From Tilletiaria anomala UBC 951 (Eukaryota; Basidiomycota; Exobasidiomycetes; Georgefischeriales; Tilletiariaceae): a stretch of DNA of 64,000 bases. The notes below the pieces were generated by a model. It was not told where the DNA came from, ran no database searches, and saw only the letters and a list, made by a program, of their open reading frames with translations. A program made the position numbers and the translations under genes. The DNA lies in assembly GCF_000711695.1 (NCBI RefSeq), contig NW_013547015.1:1-64000 (forward strand), read 5' to 3'. Of this stretch, positions 37,001 through 48,350 are shown one piece after another. Numbering within the stretch: the stretch's first letter is position 1; the number at the start of each line of letters is the position of its first letter.

Positions 37001-38039
37001 GCAGTCGCATGCCAAAGCGCCGTTCATGGCGACCTTCAAAGTGCACAGGGACGTGCTCAAGCCCGGCGCTGCCCTTGCAGACGATGGCGAAATGCAAAAG
37101 GAAGGAGTCGACGTTTGGCAAGCCGCCCTCTTCAAGGTCGGTGATGACTGCAGACAAGATGCTCTCGCCTTGCAGGTCATTGCAATGTTCAAGAACATCT
37201 TCACAAACGTTGGCTTGGACCTTTACCTCAATCCGTACTGCGTGGTCGCGACGGGGCCTGGTTGCGGTATCATTGACGCCGTGCCCAATGCCACGTCGCG
37301 CGACGAGATGGGTCGTGCAAAGATCAACAACTTGCTGTCTTTCTTCATTGGAAAGTACGGCAACCCGGACGGCATCGCGTTCCAAAAGGCGCGCCTGAAT
37401 TTCATCCAATCGATGGCTGCCTACTCGCTCGCGTGCTACATTTTGCAGATTAAGGACCGACACAATGGAAACATTATGATCGATGGCGACGGCCACATCG
37501 TCCACGTCGACTTTGGCTTCTTGTTTGACATTGGACCTGGTGGAATGAAGTTTGAACCGTGAGTTTTTGGGGCTTTTTTCTATTTTTCTTATACCAGGCC
37601 GACTGAGTCCATCATTTGCTTCTAGGAACTCGTTCAAGCTGTCGCACGAAATGGTGATGGTCATGGGCGGTGCCGCTTCGCAGGGGTTTAAGATGTTCTC
37701 CGAGCTGGTCGTCAAAGGCTTTCTCGCGATTCGTCCGTATGCGAAGGACATTATCTCCGTGTGCCACATGATGCTCGGCACGGATCTGCCATCATTCAAA
37801 GGCGAGCCGACGATCCATCGACTGCGCGATCGCTTCAAGCTGGAGATGACTGAGCGCCAGGCGGCCAAGTGGGCAGAGGGCCTCATTGCCGATGGCTTCG
37901 AGAACCCGCGCAGTACCTTCTACGACGGCTTCCAAAAGTTACAAAACGTGAGTGATAATTGTTTGCAGTCACTTGCTCCCTCGGAGGGATGCCCACTGAC
38001 TTGATCCCATTTTGCGCATCACAGGGCATCCCATACTAA
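31085..38039 (+). CDS. STT4: Phosphatidylinositol 4-kinase III alpha (Stt4)
   Basis: This kinase makes plasma-membrane PI4P. Six exons: 31085-31092, 31207-31378, 31465-35262, 35340-37558, 37626-37947, 38025-38039. Phases close to 2177 residues. The first coding exon is only ATGGACAG, giving MDSLDLSTHQLIL after a 114-nt intron; no other upstream ATG fits. The long N-terminal half is alpha-solenoid with an acidic Asn/Asp loop near residue 250. The lipid-kinase unique and catalytic domains lie in exon 4. They include FKVGDDCRQDALALQ, the catalytic-loop DRHNGNIM (Asp2032) and the metal-binding HVDFGFLFDIGPG (Asp2050). The last exon encodes GIPY and the stop, the usual Stt4 end (LQNGIPY). The kinase core looks intact. 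Confidence 0.95.
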
Positions 38040-38319
38040 TAAGAGTTCCACTTTCCCTACTCAATCCGTTTCTTGTGCCTTTGTCCCCTACTGAGAAATG
38101 CGATTCCTTTTCCTACCACCGAGCCAGTCTGTGCAGTCCAATTCGAGAGATTGCAGCGATGATGTTGGAGATGATGATACACGGAGGTGCGGGATTTCAA
38201 GTGAAGATCTGTATCACTAGCCCGTCGAATGCTTTCGTGCGGTACGTCAGTTGCCCAGCTCCGCAACCTGAGCCAAAGTACGCTTCTCCAAAGCAAGAGA
38301 AAGCCTTGCACGCCGATGT

Positions 38320-39862
38320 TTACGAACGGTACAGCGCGCGCTTGGCCACCTTGGCGACCAGCTCTGGGGTAGGGAAGCTGAGCGCTTCGAGGTTTTGCGC
38401 GTAAGGCGTCGGGACATCTGCGCCGGTTACTGTCAAGAGATAAAGAAAAGTCGTGGTCAGATCTTGAAGGTTTCGACTAGTGGCACACGACGTAGAAACT
38501 CACCTCGTTCGACGGGTGCGTCCCTGCGCGCGGTTTATGATAAGAGGGAACACGGGAGGAAAGCAACAGATGGTGAACAATGGGGCGAAAGTAGATTTAA
38601 AGTGGTGAGCGCCTCGCTTTGCAATACTCACAAGTAGTCGAATGCCTCGCTTTCCATGATCTGCGCGCAAATCTCGGAACCGACGCCAAACATGGGGAAG
38701 CCGGTCTCGACGGTGACGAGCCGGTTAGTCTTCTTGACGCTCTTGATGATGGTGGCGATGTCGAGCGGGCGGATGCTGCGCAAGTTGATGACCTCCGCTT
38801 CGATGCCCTCCTCCTTCTTGAGCATCTCGGCGGCGCTGAGCGAGTAGCCAACGCCGATGCTGTGCGCGACGAGCGTGATGTCTTTGCCCTGCCGCTCGAC
38901 CTTTGCCTCGCCGATAGGGATAACAAATTCATCGGAGAGGATTTCGGCGTTGACGGGGAAGGTCTGGCCGTACATGATCTCATTCTCAAGCACGACGACT
39001 GGGTTGGGGTCGCGAATGGCGGCCTTGAGCAGGCCGCGCGCGTCCTCGGCGGACCAAGGGCTGACGACCTTGAGACCAGGGATCTGGCCATACCAGCTGG
39101 CGTAGTCCTGCGAGTGCTGCGCGCCGACGCCGGCCGCAGCGCCGTTGGGGCCGCGGAAGACAATCGGGCAGGGCACGTTGCCGCCGGACATGTAGTACGT
39201 CTTAGCGCCCGAGTTGATGATCTGATCGATGGCCTGCATCGCAAAGTTAAACGTCATGAACTCGCAGATCGGGCGCAGACCCGACAGCGCCGCGCCGACG
39301 GCCAGACCTGTGAAACCAGCCTCAGTGATGGGCGTGTCAATCACACGGCGCTCGCCAAACTTGTCTAGCAGGCCGCGCGTGACCTTGTATGCGCCGTTGT
39401 CTGTGGGTGGGGAGAGGAAAGTCATCAGCATTCAGGATTCAATAGGGAACGTGGGTCGACGGACACAATGGACGCACATCGCGCAACCTCCTCTCCCAGG
39501 AGGAAGACCTTATCGTCCCGCAGCATCTCCTCCTCCATAGCCGAGTTGAGCGCATCGCGGACGGTCATCTCCTTGGGTGCACCGCCGCTGGCAGACGAGG
39601 CGAAGCGTGCCTGGTTGCGGTAAGACGCTGGCAGGCTGAGCGCCGCAGCTGCAGCGGGCACATTCTCCTTGATGGCTGCCTTTGCTGCTGCTGATGAGGA
39701 GGAGAATGAGGACGGCAGCAGGACACCTGACGATGAAGCCAGCGTCGAGCTGGAGATGGCACGTCTCGAAGAGCCCGCTGCTGATGTGCCTCTGCTGCCG
39801 CTGGCGCTGGCGACGAAGGATCGCCGTGCGAGTGCGACGCGGACTGTCGATGCGAGGACCAT
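38320..39862 (-). CDS. PDB1: Pyruvate dehydrogenase E1 component, beta subunit
   Basis: The mitochondrial E1 beta subunit pairs with E1 alpha to decarboxylate pyruvate using thiamine diphosphate. Exons 39862-39478, 39400-38632, 38523-38504 and 38429-38320 close in phase to 427 residues. The N-terminal 85 residues are Ser/Ala/Arg-rich, a typical matrix presequence. The catalytic part begins [18 protein letters not shown], then [19 protein letters not shown] across intron 1 (GTGCGT donor). Other hallmarks are [20 protein letters not shown], then [15 protein letters not shown] and [19 protein letters not shown]. The third exon is just 20 nt and completes EAFDYLDAPVERVTGADVP, a conserved stretch, so it must be real. 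The C-terminus ends RALYRS. Confidence 0.95.
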
Positions 39863-40370
39863 GTTAGCGGAGGTAGATCGGGGCGCCTGGTGTGTCCGGG
39901 AATGAGGGCCTCGGGTGCGTGTATTGGCGACAACTTAAGAGCAAGAAGGAAGAATGAGGGTGATTGGTATAGGATGGATGGAGGTGATGGTGATGGGTTA
40001 GGTGTGGAGCTTTGTGGTGAGGCAAGGGGGCACTGCGCAAGTGTCCCCCGCTCGATCTTCTTTCGCTCGCTCGCTCGCTCGCCTGTCAGAAGAAACTTTT
40101 GGAAAAGTGTTGTTGGGGGAGTGACCAAGTAGGTTCTCTCGGCCGAGATGCTCCCTTTTCTTTCTTATTTGCCTCAGCGTAAAAAGAATGACATGCCTTC
40201 GATAGATATCCTGGTATGAAGCCAGCCACATCCGCCGTGCTCGTCATTATTTCATGCCAGTCCAGCTCGTCGACGGGGAGATTGCACGCCGAGCAGACAC
40301 GCAGGCAAGCACGGAATCAAAGTCTTCGGCCCCCTCTGTACAAGCGGGCGCCTACACCTCGCACGCCAAC
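39863..40370. other. Divergent promoter region PDB1/NEDD8
   Basis: About 0.5 kb. It contains a TCGC tandem repeat and an in-frame ATG at 40254 that would add 39 residues to NEDD8; the extension has no family counterpart and is taken as leader. Confidence 0.45.
40063..40082. repeat. Simple repeat (TCGC)5
   Basis: Five perfect tandem copies of the 4-bp unit TCGC, about 200 bp upstream of the pyruvate dehydrogenase start. Confidence 0.9.
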
Positions 40371-41151
40371 ATGTTGATCAAAGTCAAGACACTGACTGGC
40401 AAAGGTGAGGTGCACCGTGCGCGCATGCTCTGCCCTCTACCGCTCTGTGTAGCAAGCTGCGTAGGGCTCGTGTTGCAAAAGAGACGAGGAGAAATGGAAG
40501 GAGAGATAAGTTATTCAAGAGGGAATGGCTCTTCTCGATCACCCGCCCCGTTGCGGCGTTCCGCTTGGAGCGGACTAAAGCAATGGCGGGTACAAGCATA
40601 GACGTGATAACTGCTGACTGAGGTGCACAGTCATCGAGGGGCTGCTTCGCTGGTCAGGCGAAGCTATGCATCTCGCCGACGGTCATCCCTTGGCACACAC
40701 CTGTCCATCTGCAAGCCCGCTTACTTACCCTTCAAACTTCCTTACCGTGCGAACACCAGAGATCGAGCTCGACATCGAGCCGACGGACAAGATCACGCGC
40801 ATCAAGGAGAAGGTTGAGGAGAAGGAGGGCATCCCACCCGCGCAGCAGCGGCTCATCTTTGGCGGGAAACAGATGTGAGTGTCCTCCTCTGATTCGCAAC
40901 TATTCACGCTGCCTAACGGACTAGAACCCCTCTGCTGCAATTATAGGCACGACGAGAAAACAGCAAAGGAGTTTGGCATAGAGGGCGGCTCGGTCTTACA
41001 TGTTAGTCGTGCCTGCCTCGGGGCTGCCAGCTCACTTGCTCGATAGCGTAGAAGGCTGACCGCTTTTCTTTTCTCTCTTCCCCCACCATCTCTGCTTCCA
41101 TACGTATGCGGTGACCAGTTGGTCCTGGCACTCCGAGGCGGCTCGCTATGA
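40371..41151 (+). CDS. RUB1: NEDD8/Rub1 ubiquitin-like modifier precursor
   Basis: NEDD8 is conjugated to cullins to activate SCF-type ubiquitin ligases. Exons 40371-40404, 40760-40874, 40947-41001 and 41119-41151 give 78 residues. The protein opens [19 protein letters not shown] and contains [18 protein letters not shown]. It ends LVLALRGG plus a two-residue SL tail, to be clipped to expose GG. Ala in LALRGG, where ubiquitin has Arg (LRLRGG), marks it as NEDD8 and not ubiquitin. The first intron is 355 nt, unusually long for this window; the others are 72 and 117 nt. The exon 2 to 3 junction splits the ATG of KQMHDE. The call is firm. Confidence 0.95.
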
Positions 41152-41979
41152 TCCCTTTGCACTGGATTAGATATTGAATCACCCATTCTGCCATACTCAT
41201 CCTTGAGAGTGCACGCAGGTATGCGCGCAAATCTTTAGCTGACATTCAGATGGTGGCCAGTGCGTGTTGCTCCACCATCAATCGCCTGAGCCCGGAATCT
41301 CACGTCCATCACGCGCATGAACGGACACACTTCGCAGCCTGATCGGAGCCGGGGGAAGACACAGACAAGACTCACGTATCTCAGATTGCCTGTGACCAGA
41401 GCGCTTGGAGGAATATGGCCTTCAATTTCAACTTTGAGAATGATCTCGAGATGGAGATAATAGCCAGCGTTATTACGAGTACAACGACAGACGCGCCGGG
41501 GTCTGCCGGGGTCCTCATTGCATCGCTGGGACCAGCCTTGGAGTCTGCAGAGCGCGACAGGCCGTGTTAGCCATGGGTCGAAAGTTCGCACGCGAGTTTT
41601 ACATCGTGTTTGGATAAGATTGTTGCAAAGCAGTCTGAAGCATGCGCGGCACGACGAGCGCTGGTGCAGATAAGCAAGAACGACCATTCTGATGCTACAG
41701 GTCAATCATCCTTTCTGGCCCAAACATGTGCGCCTCTGCTTCCGCGAGAGACCCCACGCCGTCCATCTTCACATGGCTGGTGCTGAAGTCTTATAAAAGT
41801 GTCCGTCGCCCCTTTCCTCTCGTATCGTGCTCGCCTGTCAACGTTAAGGGCTTCACCTTCCACCTTGCAGCTCCTAGCTCTTTCCCTCTTTACCACCCCG
41901 CAGCGGGTGAAAGCAGCAGCCGTAGCAGCACACTACGACCCTTCTAGCTCCGTCTCGGCCGAGGCTGATCGCAGACCGA
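41152..41979. other. Convergent intergenic region NEDD8/GT90, 0.83 kb
   Basis: Two 3' ends face each other here. A 156-codon minus-strand frame (41705-41235) exists but mixes implausible Cys/Arg-rich sequence and has no recognised domain. No gene is supported. Confidence 0.45.
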
Positions 41980-43756
41980 TCAAGGAAGCAAGCGCGTGTG
42001 ATTGCGTGGCAGCTCAAGCGCCTTCCTGTCAATGTCGCTGCTGTTGAGGTTGCTGCGACGGTTGTGGCCCTTGCCATCGCGCATCCCCAAGAGCATGAAG
42101 CTCTCGTAACTCGTTTCCTGGCCGCTCAGATCAACAGTGTACTTTTGAACCTGCACGGGTGGGCGAGTACAATGTAGATGCAAGTTAGCGAAACGAGACG
42201 ACGCCATGAGAACGCAAAGACGTGAGCTGAACGCACCTTGCCAAAGCCCTTGATCGCCTTGCGCCAGTAGCACGCCGCGCTCGCAGGCGACACGTAGCGG
42301 TTCCTAAAGTAGTTCCACTGGTTCTCAGCGATCCTGTGCGCCTTGTCGTCATCCTTGAGCAGCGCATCCATCACATCGGGCAGGCGCTCCCATGTGCGGT
42401 CGAAGTACTCCTTGTCGCCATCGTGCACGAGAACGCCCTTGCCATTTCCGGTCGCCTTGGGCACGTAGACGATGTTCTGGTCGGGTGAGTTCCAGTCGGC
42501 GTTGTACAGGTGCGTCCAATGCTGGATCCAGCGCGGCGGGTGCGTAATAATAACCGTCTTGCAGTTCTGCAGGTAACGCAGACGGCCAGAGTATGTGTTC
42601 CCCTCGGCGAACCCTTGGAACTTCCACTTGCAGTGGTCCGCGATCGCCACCGCCGTCGTAGGGTTCGACCAGTCGACCCCCTTGATGTCGTTCCACGTAT
42701 GCCCCCGGGCAACTTGGACCATGCTCTCACGATCGGCGGTGCCGACCTTCATGCTACCGCGCCAGAAGAGCTTGGGGACCTTTTCCTCCCACGGCGTGGC
42801 CTTCTCGATGGCTTCAATCTTCATGCGCACATCCAGATATGTGCCCACGTGCTCGGGCCACGAGAGGAAGCCATAGTCTGGCATCAGCCAGACATCATCT
42901 TGATCGTCCCTGCGGTCGAGGCTGAACTTGCCGCGCATGCCCCAGTCATCGAAGCCCATGCAGAACTCGATGTTCGGCAACGGCTCGCGCGAGGTGATGA
43001 TGGACTGGTGCAGCAGCGCTAGCGCCGCTAGTGGCCGCGTGAAAGTACCGGTGGAAGGCGTGAATTTCTTCAGATAGAGTCGATTGTTGTAGATAGCCAC
43101 TCGTGCATGTGTCCATTGCCCATCGTCGCAAGAGCTTTCGAGGTACTCCTTTGTGAACCTGCGGAGGCAGGGCATGAGTCAGAAGAGATATGTGGAGCGC
43201 AACCCACGAGGAGTCTGTCATCGGCGGCTACTCACGGATTCTTGGTGTAATACTTGACGCTGCGATCAATGTCCTTCCAGAGGTCCGGGAAGTACGCGTC
43301 GCATTGCTCCTCTGTGAACGTGAGGTCGTCCGGATTGAAAGGGTCATTGTACTCTGGCTTTTTGGGTAGCATGATCGTCTCCCCGCTCTTGACCGAGTAG
43401 CCCCATCCTTTTGCGATGCCCTGGAGCTTGACCGGCAATTGTGAAGTTGTGCTTGGCTTGGCAGAGATGTGCAGGATGAGCAAAAGGATAAGGGCCGCGG
43501 CGAGCGCTTTACGGAGCCGAGTTCGGAAGGTATACGCGAGCGTATCTTGTATCCGGCCAGAAAAGTGGAACAGCGTGGGCCAGGCCTGCGACAGCGGCTT
43601 CTCGGACGCTGATGCCGAGTGGGTGTGTTCGCGGGATTGCCCGCTAGACACCTCCAACTTGCCTTTCTGCTCGTGCTTGCTACGCTTCGCATCGTGCTGT
43701 GTCAGCGGCAGCTCGTACTCTTCCTCCGGCATGCGGTTGTACTGTGCAGACGACAT
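41980..43756 (-). CDS. GT90-family glycosyltransferase, CAP10-like
   Basis: A type II membrane glycosyltransferase of the family that includes Cryptococcus Cap10/Cxt1 xylosyltransferases and animal Rumi/POGLUT. Exons 43756-43236, 43158-42237 and 42150-41980 give 537 residues. Residues 1-80 are cytosolic and polar, and a single membrane anchor lies at about 83-98 (AAALILLLILHI). The catalytic region includes CMGFDDWGMRGKFSL, then KLFWRGSMKVGTADRESMV and FAEGNTYSGRLRYLQNCKTV, followed by the typical basic and WN-rich segments, NIVYVPK and WNYFRNRYVSPASAACYWR. Introns are 77 and 86 nt. It probably acts in the Golgi on a glycan or glycolipid acceptor; donor sugar and acceptor cannot be told from sequence. 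Confidence 0.88.
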
Positions 43757-44804
43757 CTTTGCTAATTTGATTTTCCAGTGCGTTGAATGACCGATCGATC
43801 GTCAGATCGAGCAGTTGCGGTCAAACTGTATGTGGGCGACCAGCGTCGAGTCCAGTCCAGTCCAGTCGAGGTCTCTTGATTCTGACCGGGCCAAACTTTT
43901 CTCCAGCGCCTATCGAATCGATGTTGATGTATGGCCTGCAGTCAGGGCACAACAGACGGGGCGATCATAAGACTGTCCAAGGTTTCTGCGATGAGTGAAG
44001 CGGCGGAAGTAGCACGGGACAGTCTGGCCCTGGTGTCCACAGAAGGAATCCGATGGATGTGGGAAAGCGTGGGACTGCGGTAGGCCATGACCAAGCTGGA
44101 CTGCGCCTTATCAGAGTCGCGGCCCCCGTCGTACGACTGATGACGGCGAGAGTGCGGACGGGAGGGCGAAAGCAGCACTATCCATATCAACGTCGAGCAT
44201 GAGAGGATGAACCAGGCGTAAAGAGCAAGCCAGGGAGGAATCGAAGATGCACTCAGTGATTGGAAACGCGAGGGAGGCGGTGGGGGAGCGCAGCCAGTTG
44301 GACCACGCCAGGTGAGAGGGCGCAATGCCCTAACTCTAAACACGAAAAACTATGTTTCACTGCAGTTCTACTAAGAATTCGATTCAATAAGAAAGAAACC
44401 CAGCAAAAGGCACTGTGCAGACTGTGACGAAGTTTAAGGCCAAGAGGCTGAGCAGCTTTAACCTCGCCTCGGTTGAGTCTGACTTCCGACGCCAAGCTTG
44501 CCTTTCAGCCACGAGTGCGGTCGCGTGAACGCCAGCAAATCCGCCTCTACTGGCAGACCAGAGTATCCTTTTGGCAACGAGGTACGAGCCCCGCTGAGTT
44601 TGCAAATCCGCGGTTCTCTAGGGTTGCGATTGAAGTGGTTGCGGTTTAAGTACATATCTAGTTATCAGAAAGATTCAATTAACACAGGCTTCCTTCTCGT
44701 TCCTTCCGGTCGATTGAGCCAAACGAGGTGGTGTATAGGTTGCTGAGTAGACAAGAACACGCAAAGGTGGCATTTTCTGCGAGGGTCCTGTATTCCTTGC
44801 GCGA
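43757..44804. other. Intergenic region GT90/cytochrome c peroxidase, 1.05 kb
   Basis: This should hold the GT90 promoter and the peroxidase 3' UTR. A TCCAG pentamer repeats about four times near 43848-43866. A 133-codon minus-strand frame (44343-43942) has one hydrophobic segment but no other support; see findings. Confidence 0.45.
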
Positions 44805-46013
44805 TTAGAGTCTGGCCCGCGATATCTGCACACCATCCTTGCCGGAATCCGACGCGCCGGGGCGCATGCTCTTCTGCGGCGCGCTCTTGTACTCGGCCAT
44901 GCCGCCGCTGTTGTTGAGATGGTCGAACGTGGCGATACCCTGCTCATTGCGGTAGACGCCGAGCTCGATCAGCTTAGCAAAGGCCTTGGTGAAGTGGTCG
45001 AAGAACAGATCTTTGTCCGTTGCGTACTTCTCCACCCATGGTCGGAAGCTCGGGTCCTGGATCAGCGCCATATCCGTCGGCAGCATCATCAGCTCCTCCC
45101 CATCATCCCCTACACCAGGCGCCTTGGCGGCCCACTGGAACGGCATTCCCTGGCGTCCCTTCCAATTTTTGGGCTGCCACTTGAGCTTGAGCAGCAGCTT
45201 GTAGTACTGGTTCGAGAAGCGCGTCGGGTTCGGTACCCACGGTCCCTCGAAGCCGGAGCGGTCGCTGTGGCATCGCCCGAGCGAGTGCGCGCCGGACAGC
45301 GCGACGATCTCCTGGTCATTCATGTTCATTTTGTAAAACACCCATCGCAGGTGGTCAGAGCCTTGCGCTGCGTCTGGCAGCCTGCCGCGCGGCGGAAGTA
45401 GCGAGTCATTCGCAAAGTCAGAGCGGCCCGGCTTCCAGGGGATCTTGGGCCCTCCCATCTGCTCGATTGCCACCACGCCAGCCAGTGTCCACAGATCAGA
45501 GTAAGTAATCCAGCTGTGCTTTTCCTTGATCGCTTCGAGAAAGACGCGCGCGTGCTGAAGGCCGGCGTTCGCAGGGTCCCCACCTGATAAGCATACGAAA
45601 TGCAAATTGTCAGTCGTAGCACGGGTCTTGCTCGATGGGACATTGGCCCACCTTCTTCCTCGTAGCGCATACCAGCTCCATTGGAGCCACCGGTGTCTGT
45701 CTCCTTGTCATAAGTACCGCTGTGATAAGGGCGGAAGCATGTGTACGCAAAAGGGTCAGCCATGCTGGTGAAACACTGAAAATGTGCCGGGAAGTTGGCG
45801 ACTTACGAGGCATGCCATGCCAAACGGACGAGGACGGGGCCTATGCTACCATCATCGTACTCGGGCTTCCGCAGGATCTTCGTGATATCGTTGCGAACAG
45901 CTGTGGCGCCAAGAGCGGGGGAACAAGTAACCCGTTCGGTTAACTAGCCCGCTTTCTGGTGTCAATGTCCTCGCGAATGCAAGCGTACCTTCAAAGTCCC
46001 GCGAGTTCTGCAT
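44805..46013 (-). CDS. Cytochrome c peroxidase (class I haem peroxidase)
   Basis: It reduces hydrogen peroxide, in the classic case with electrons from cytochrome c. Exons 46013-45989 (25 nt), 45900-45807, 45719-45652 and 45583-44805 close in phase to 321 residues. The N-terminus [14 protein letters not shown] fits the compact, leaderless members of the family, so no mitochondrial presequence is predicted. Active-site residues are all present: Arg34, Trp37 and His38 in [12 protein letters not shown], proximal His162 in [12 protein letters not shown], and Trp178 in FEGPW, the position that carries the radical in yeast enzyme (Trp191). [16 protein letters not shown] spans an intron. Without a leader it may be cytosolic, or a further upstream exon may be missing. 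Confidence 0.92.
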
Positions 46014-46787
46014 GTTTGCGTTGCGAAATGGCTTGTAACCCTTGTGAATGCCAGTGCAGTTCAAGGGCCAAACACCTTGCAAAGTCAGGTGGCGATGATA
46101 GAAGATCGGCGAGAAGACAATCAACGAAAGGGCAAGCACATTTGTAAAACTCTAGCCAGCGTGCTACGAGGAACGGTTTATAAACCATGTCTGGGGAAGG
46201 TGTTGTTTCACATCTCTCCCCTTCTCAGTCATCCATCGATACGTTGTCTCTGCGAATCCAAATTGTCTAATCTCCTTCGCGCTACCGCTCCTTTTTCGCT
46301 GGGGCTGGGCGCGGTGACGGGAAACAAAAACCGGCAGCCTTGCCTACCGAGAGGAAACGGTCATCTCCCACATTCGGCCGACGTGAAAGCCGGAATCACC
46401 GAGAGCCTCCGCTTGCATGGATTTACAAATATGGTCCCTGCGAGTTGTGGATTACATGCCAAGAGATGTTGCGTGCTGTGTGGTCCGTGCAACCTAGGCC
46501 TCCGCCCGGTTCCACTCCCCCCCCCCACTGACACTCTCGCGGGCTTGTTCGCCCTGTCTCATATCCGAGAGCCAGCCAGCCAGGCAGCAGTGTAGCGGCG
46601 CTCTCTCGATTGGGAACCAGATCACGCCTACAGAAGAAAGTAGAAGAGAGCTTCGTGATCCATATACATACATACGCATACACCGTTACTTGGGTTCTTC
46701 TCGAAACTCCATGCTTGTTACGCAACCTAACGCTGCTCTTTTGCTACAATCACGCTTCAAAAAAGTGAGCAGCGCACAGAGCATCGC
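46014..46787. other. Divergent promoter region peroxidase/pyrophosphatase
   Basis: About 0.77 kb between two divergent starts. It contains a run of ten C residues at 46517-46526 and a palindromic TATA-like site, listed separately. No gene is seen. Confidence 0.5.
46175..46186 (-). promoter_or_regulatory. TATA-like palindrome GGTTTATAAACC
   Basis: A perfect 12-bp palindrome with a TATAAA core, about 160 bp upstream of the peroxidase start codon. Being symmetric it could serve either strand; the peroxidase is nearer. Function is inferred only. Confidence 0.3.
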
Positions 46788-47988
46788 ATGACCGGCTCAT
46801 TCATCGCCGTTGCTGCCAGAAGACTCTCCCAATCCGCTAGACACCTCTCGACCTCCTCGGCAGCATTGCTATCGCCCACCATGGCCAACCTAGAGTTCAA
46901 GACCCGCACCATTGGTGCCCCTAACACATTGGGTGCGTACAGTATGAGACAGGGCATGCGCGCGTGTCGCACACATTCTTGGGGAAACCCTTTTCGTGCG
47001 ACAGGTAAGAGAGTGTGCTGACTCGATCGTGTCTGCTGACCTCCTTGACCGCCAGACTTCCGCGTCTGGCTCGAGAGCACGCGCACTGGGCAGGCCGTGT
47101 CGGCGTTCCACGATGTGCCCCTCTTTGCCGATGAGGCCAAGACGATCATCAACATGATCGTCGAGATCCCCCGCTGGAGCAACGCCAAGCTCGAAGTGTC
47201 CAAGGAGGAGCCACTGAACCCGATCAAGCAGGACACCAAGAAGGGCAAGCTGCGCTTTGTCCGCAACTGCTTCCCGCACAAGGGCTACATCTGGAACTAC
47301 GGCATGGTCCCCAGCACGTGGGAGGACCCGAATGCCACGCACCCGGACACCAAGGCCAAGGGCGACAACGACCCTCTGGACATTTGCGAGATCGGCGAGC
47401 AGGTCGGCTACACCGGCCAGCTGAAGCAGGTCAAGGTCCTCGGTGTCATGGCCCTCCTCGACGAGGGTGAGACTGACTGGAAGATCATCGCCATCGACAT
47501 CAACGATCCGCTCGCTCCCAAGCTCAACGATATCGAGGACGTGGAGAGGCACCTCCCCGGCCTCATCCGTGCCACCAATGAGTGGTTCCGCATCTACAAA
47601 ATCCCCGACGGAAAGCCAGAGAACCAGTTTGCTTTCAGCGGCGAGGCCAAGAACAAGGTGCGCTGTATCACTCCGCTCATGGGCACCGCCGCTTGAGGGT
47701 CGCGAAGCTGACGAATCTGCTTGCTCCTCTCTCCTGACTGGGATGCAACAGCGCTACGCCATGGAGGTTGTCCACGAGTGCCACGAGGCGTGGAAGAGGC
47801 TCATGAGCGGCCAGACCGACGCTGGCGGAATCTCCATCGCCAACACCGCCGTGCAAGGCAGCAAGGGCTACGTTAGCCCTAACGACTCACTCGTCCAGAG
47901 TATCCCGCACAACGCCCCGCAGCCTGCAGCTCCGATCGACCCGAGCATCGACAAATGGTTCTTCATCTCCTCCTCGGCTACCATCTAA
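46788..47988 (+). CDS. IPP1: Inorganic pyrophosphatase (family I), possible dual targeting
   Basis: It hydrolyses pyrophosphate to phosphate. Exons 46788-46932, 47056-47657 and 47752-47988 give 327 residues from the first ATG. The catalytic core starts [17 protein letters not shown] at 46881. It has [13 protein letters not shown], then [32 protein letters not shown], the metal-binding [12 protein letters not shown], and [20 protein letters not shown]. Exon 3 gives [16 protein letters not shown] and an extended tail. The ATG at 46881 has a perfect context (CCACCATGG), while the one at 46788 is weak. The 31 extra residues from the weak start are Ser/Ala/Arg-rich without acidic residues, like a mitochondrial presequence. 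One gene could thus serve cytosol and mitochondria by leaky scanning; this is inference. Confidence 0.93.
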
Positions 47989-48350
47989 GTGTATGCCCAC
48001 GCGGAGCCGGTAGGTGAAAGGGTTGTCTAGAGTTGGGGAAAATCGCATCGTGCATGCGCGCGTAAAATTTGTACTTCCACCGAATCAAACACGACAGACA
48101 GAAACCAATGCGCTTCTGGCACATCTGATTCGAAAGCGAGAGCGGCCAGTGTGATAAAGATAAGAATTGTCCATGGTGTCGTCATTCTTACATGTAGCAG
48201 TGGGCGATTGCCTGACCTCAACGGGATGGGTAGCTAGACGTAACCTACAGCGCTACGGGTCCGGGTGACCCCCTGCCTTTTTCGGATCTCCACTCTCAAG
48301 CGGCTCGGTATGCGTGTGGCGACGGCGGGCGCGGGAACGAGTAACAGCGT
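47989..48350. other. Convergent 3' intergenic region, 362 bp
   Basis: It lies between the stops of the pyrophosphatase and SEC9 genes. I see only UTR-like sequence. Confidence 0.5.

Noticed and set aside
40254-40370. 39-residue in-frame N-terminal extension of NEDD8
   Set aside because: NEDD8 begins directly at MLIKVKTL in all members I know; the extension is polar, has no family counterpart and probably is 5' leader.
41235-41705. 156-codon minus-strand frame in the NEDD8/GT90 convergent region
   Set aside because: A stretch near LHLEIILKVEIEG recalled the DUF866 zinc-binding family, but the cysteine spacing and downstream exons did not fit.
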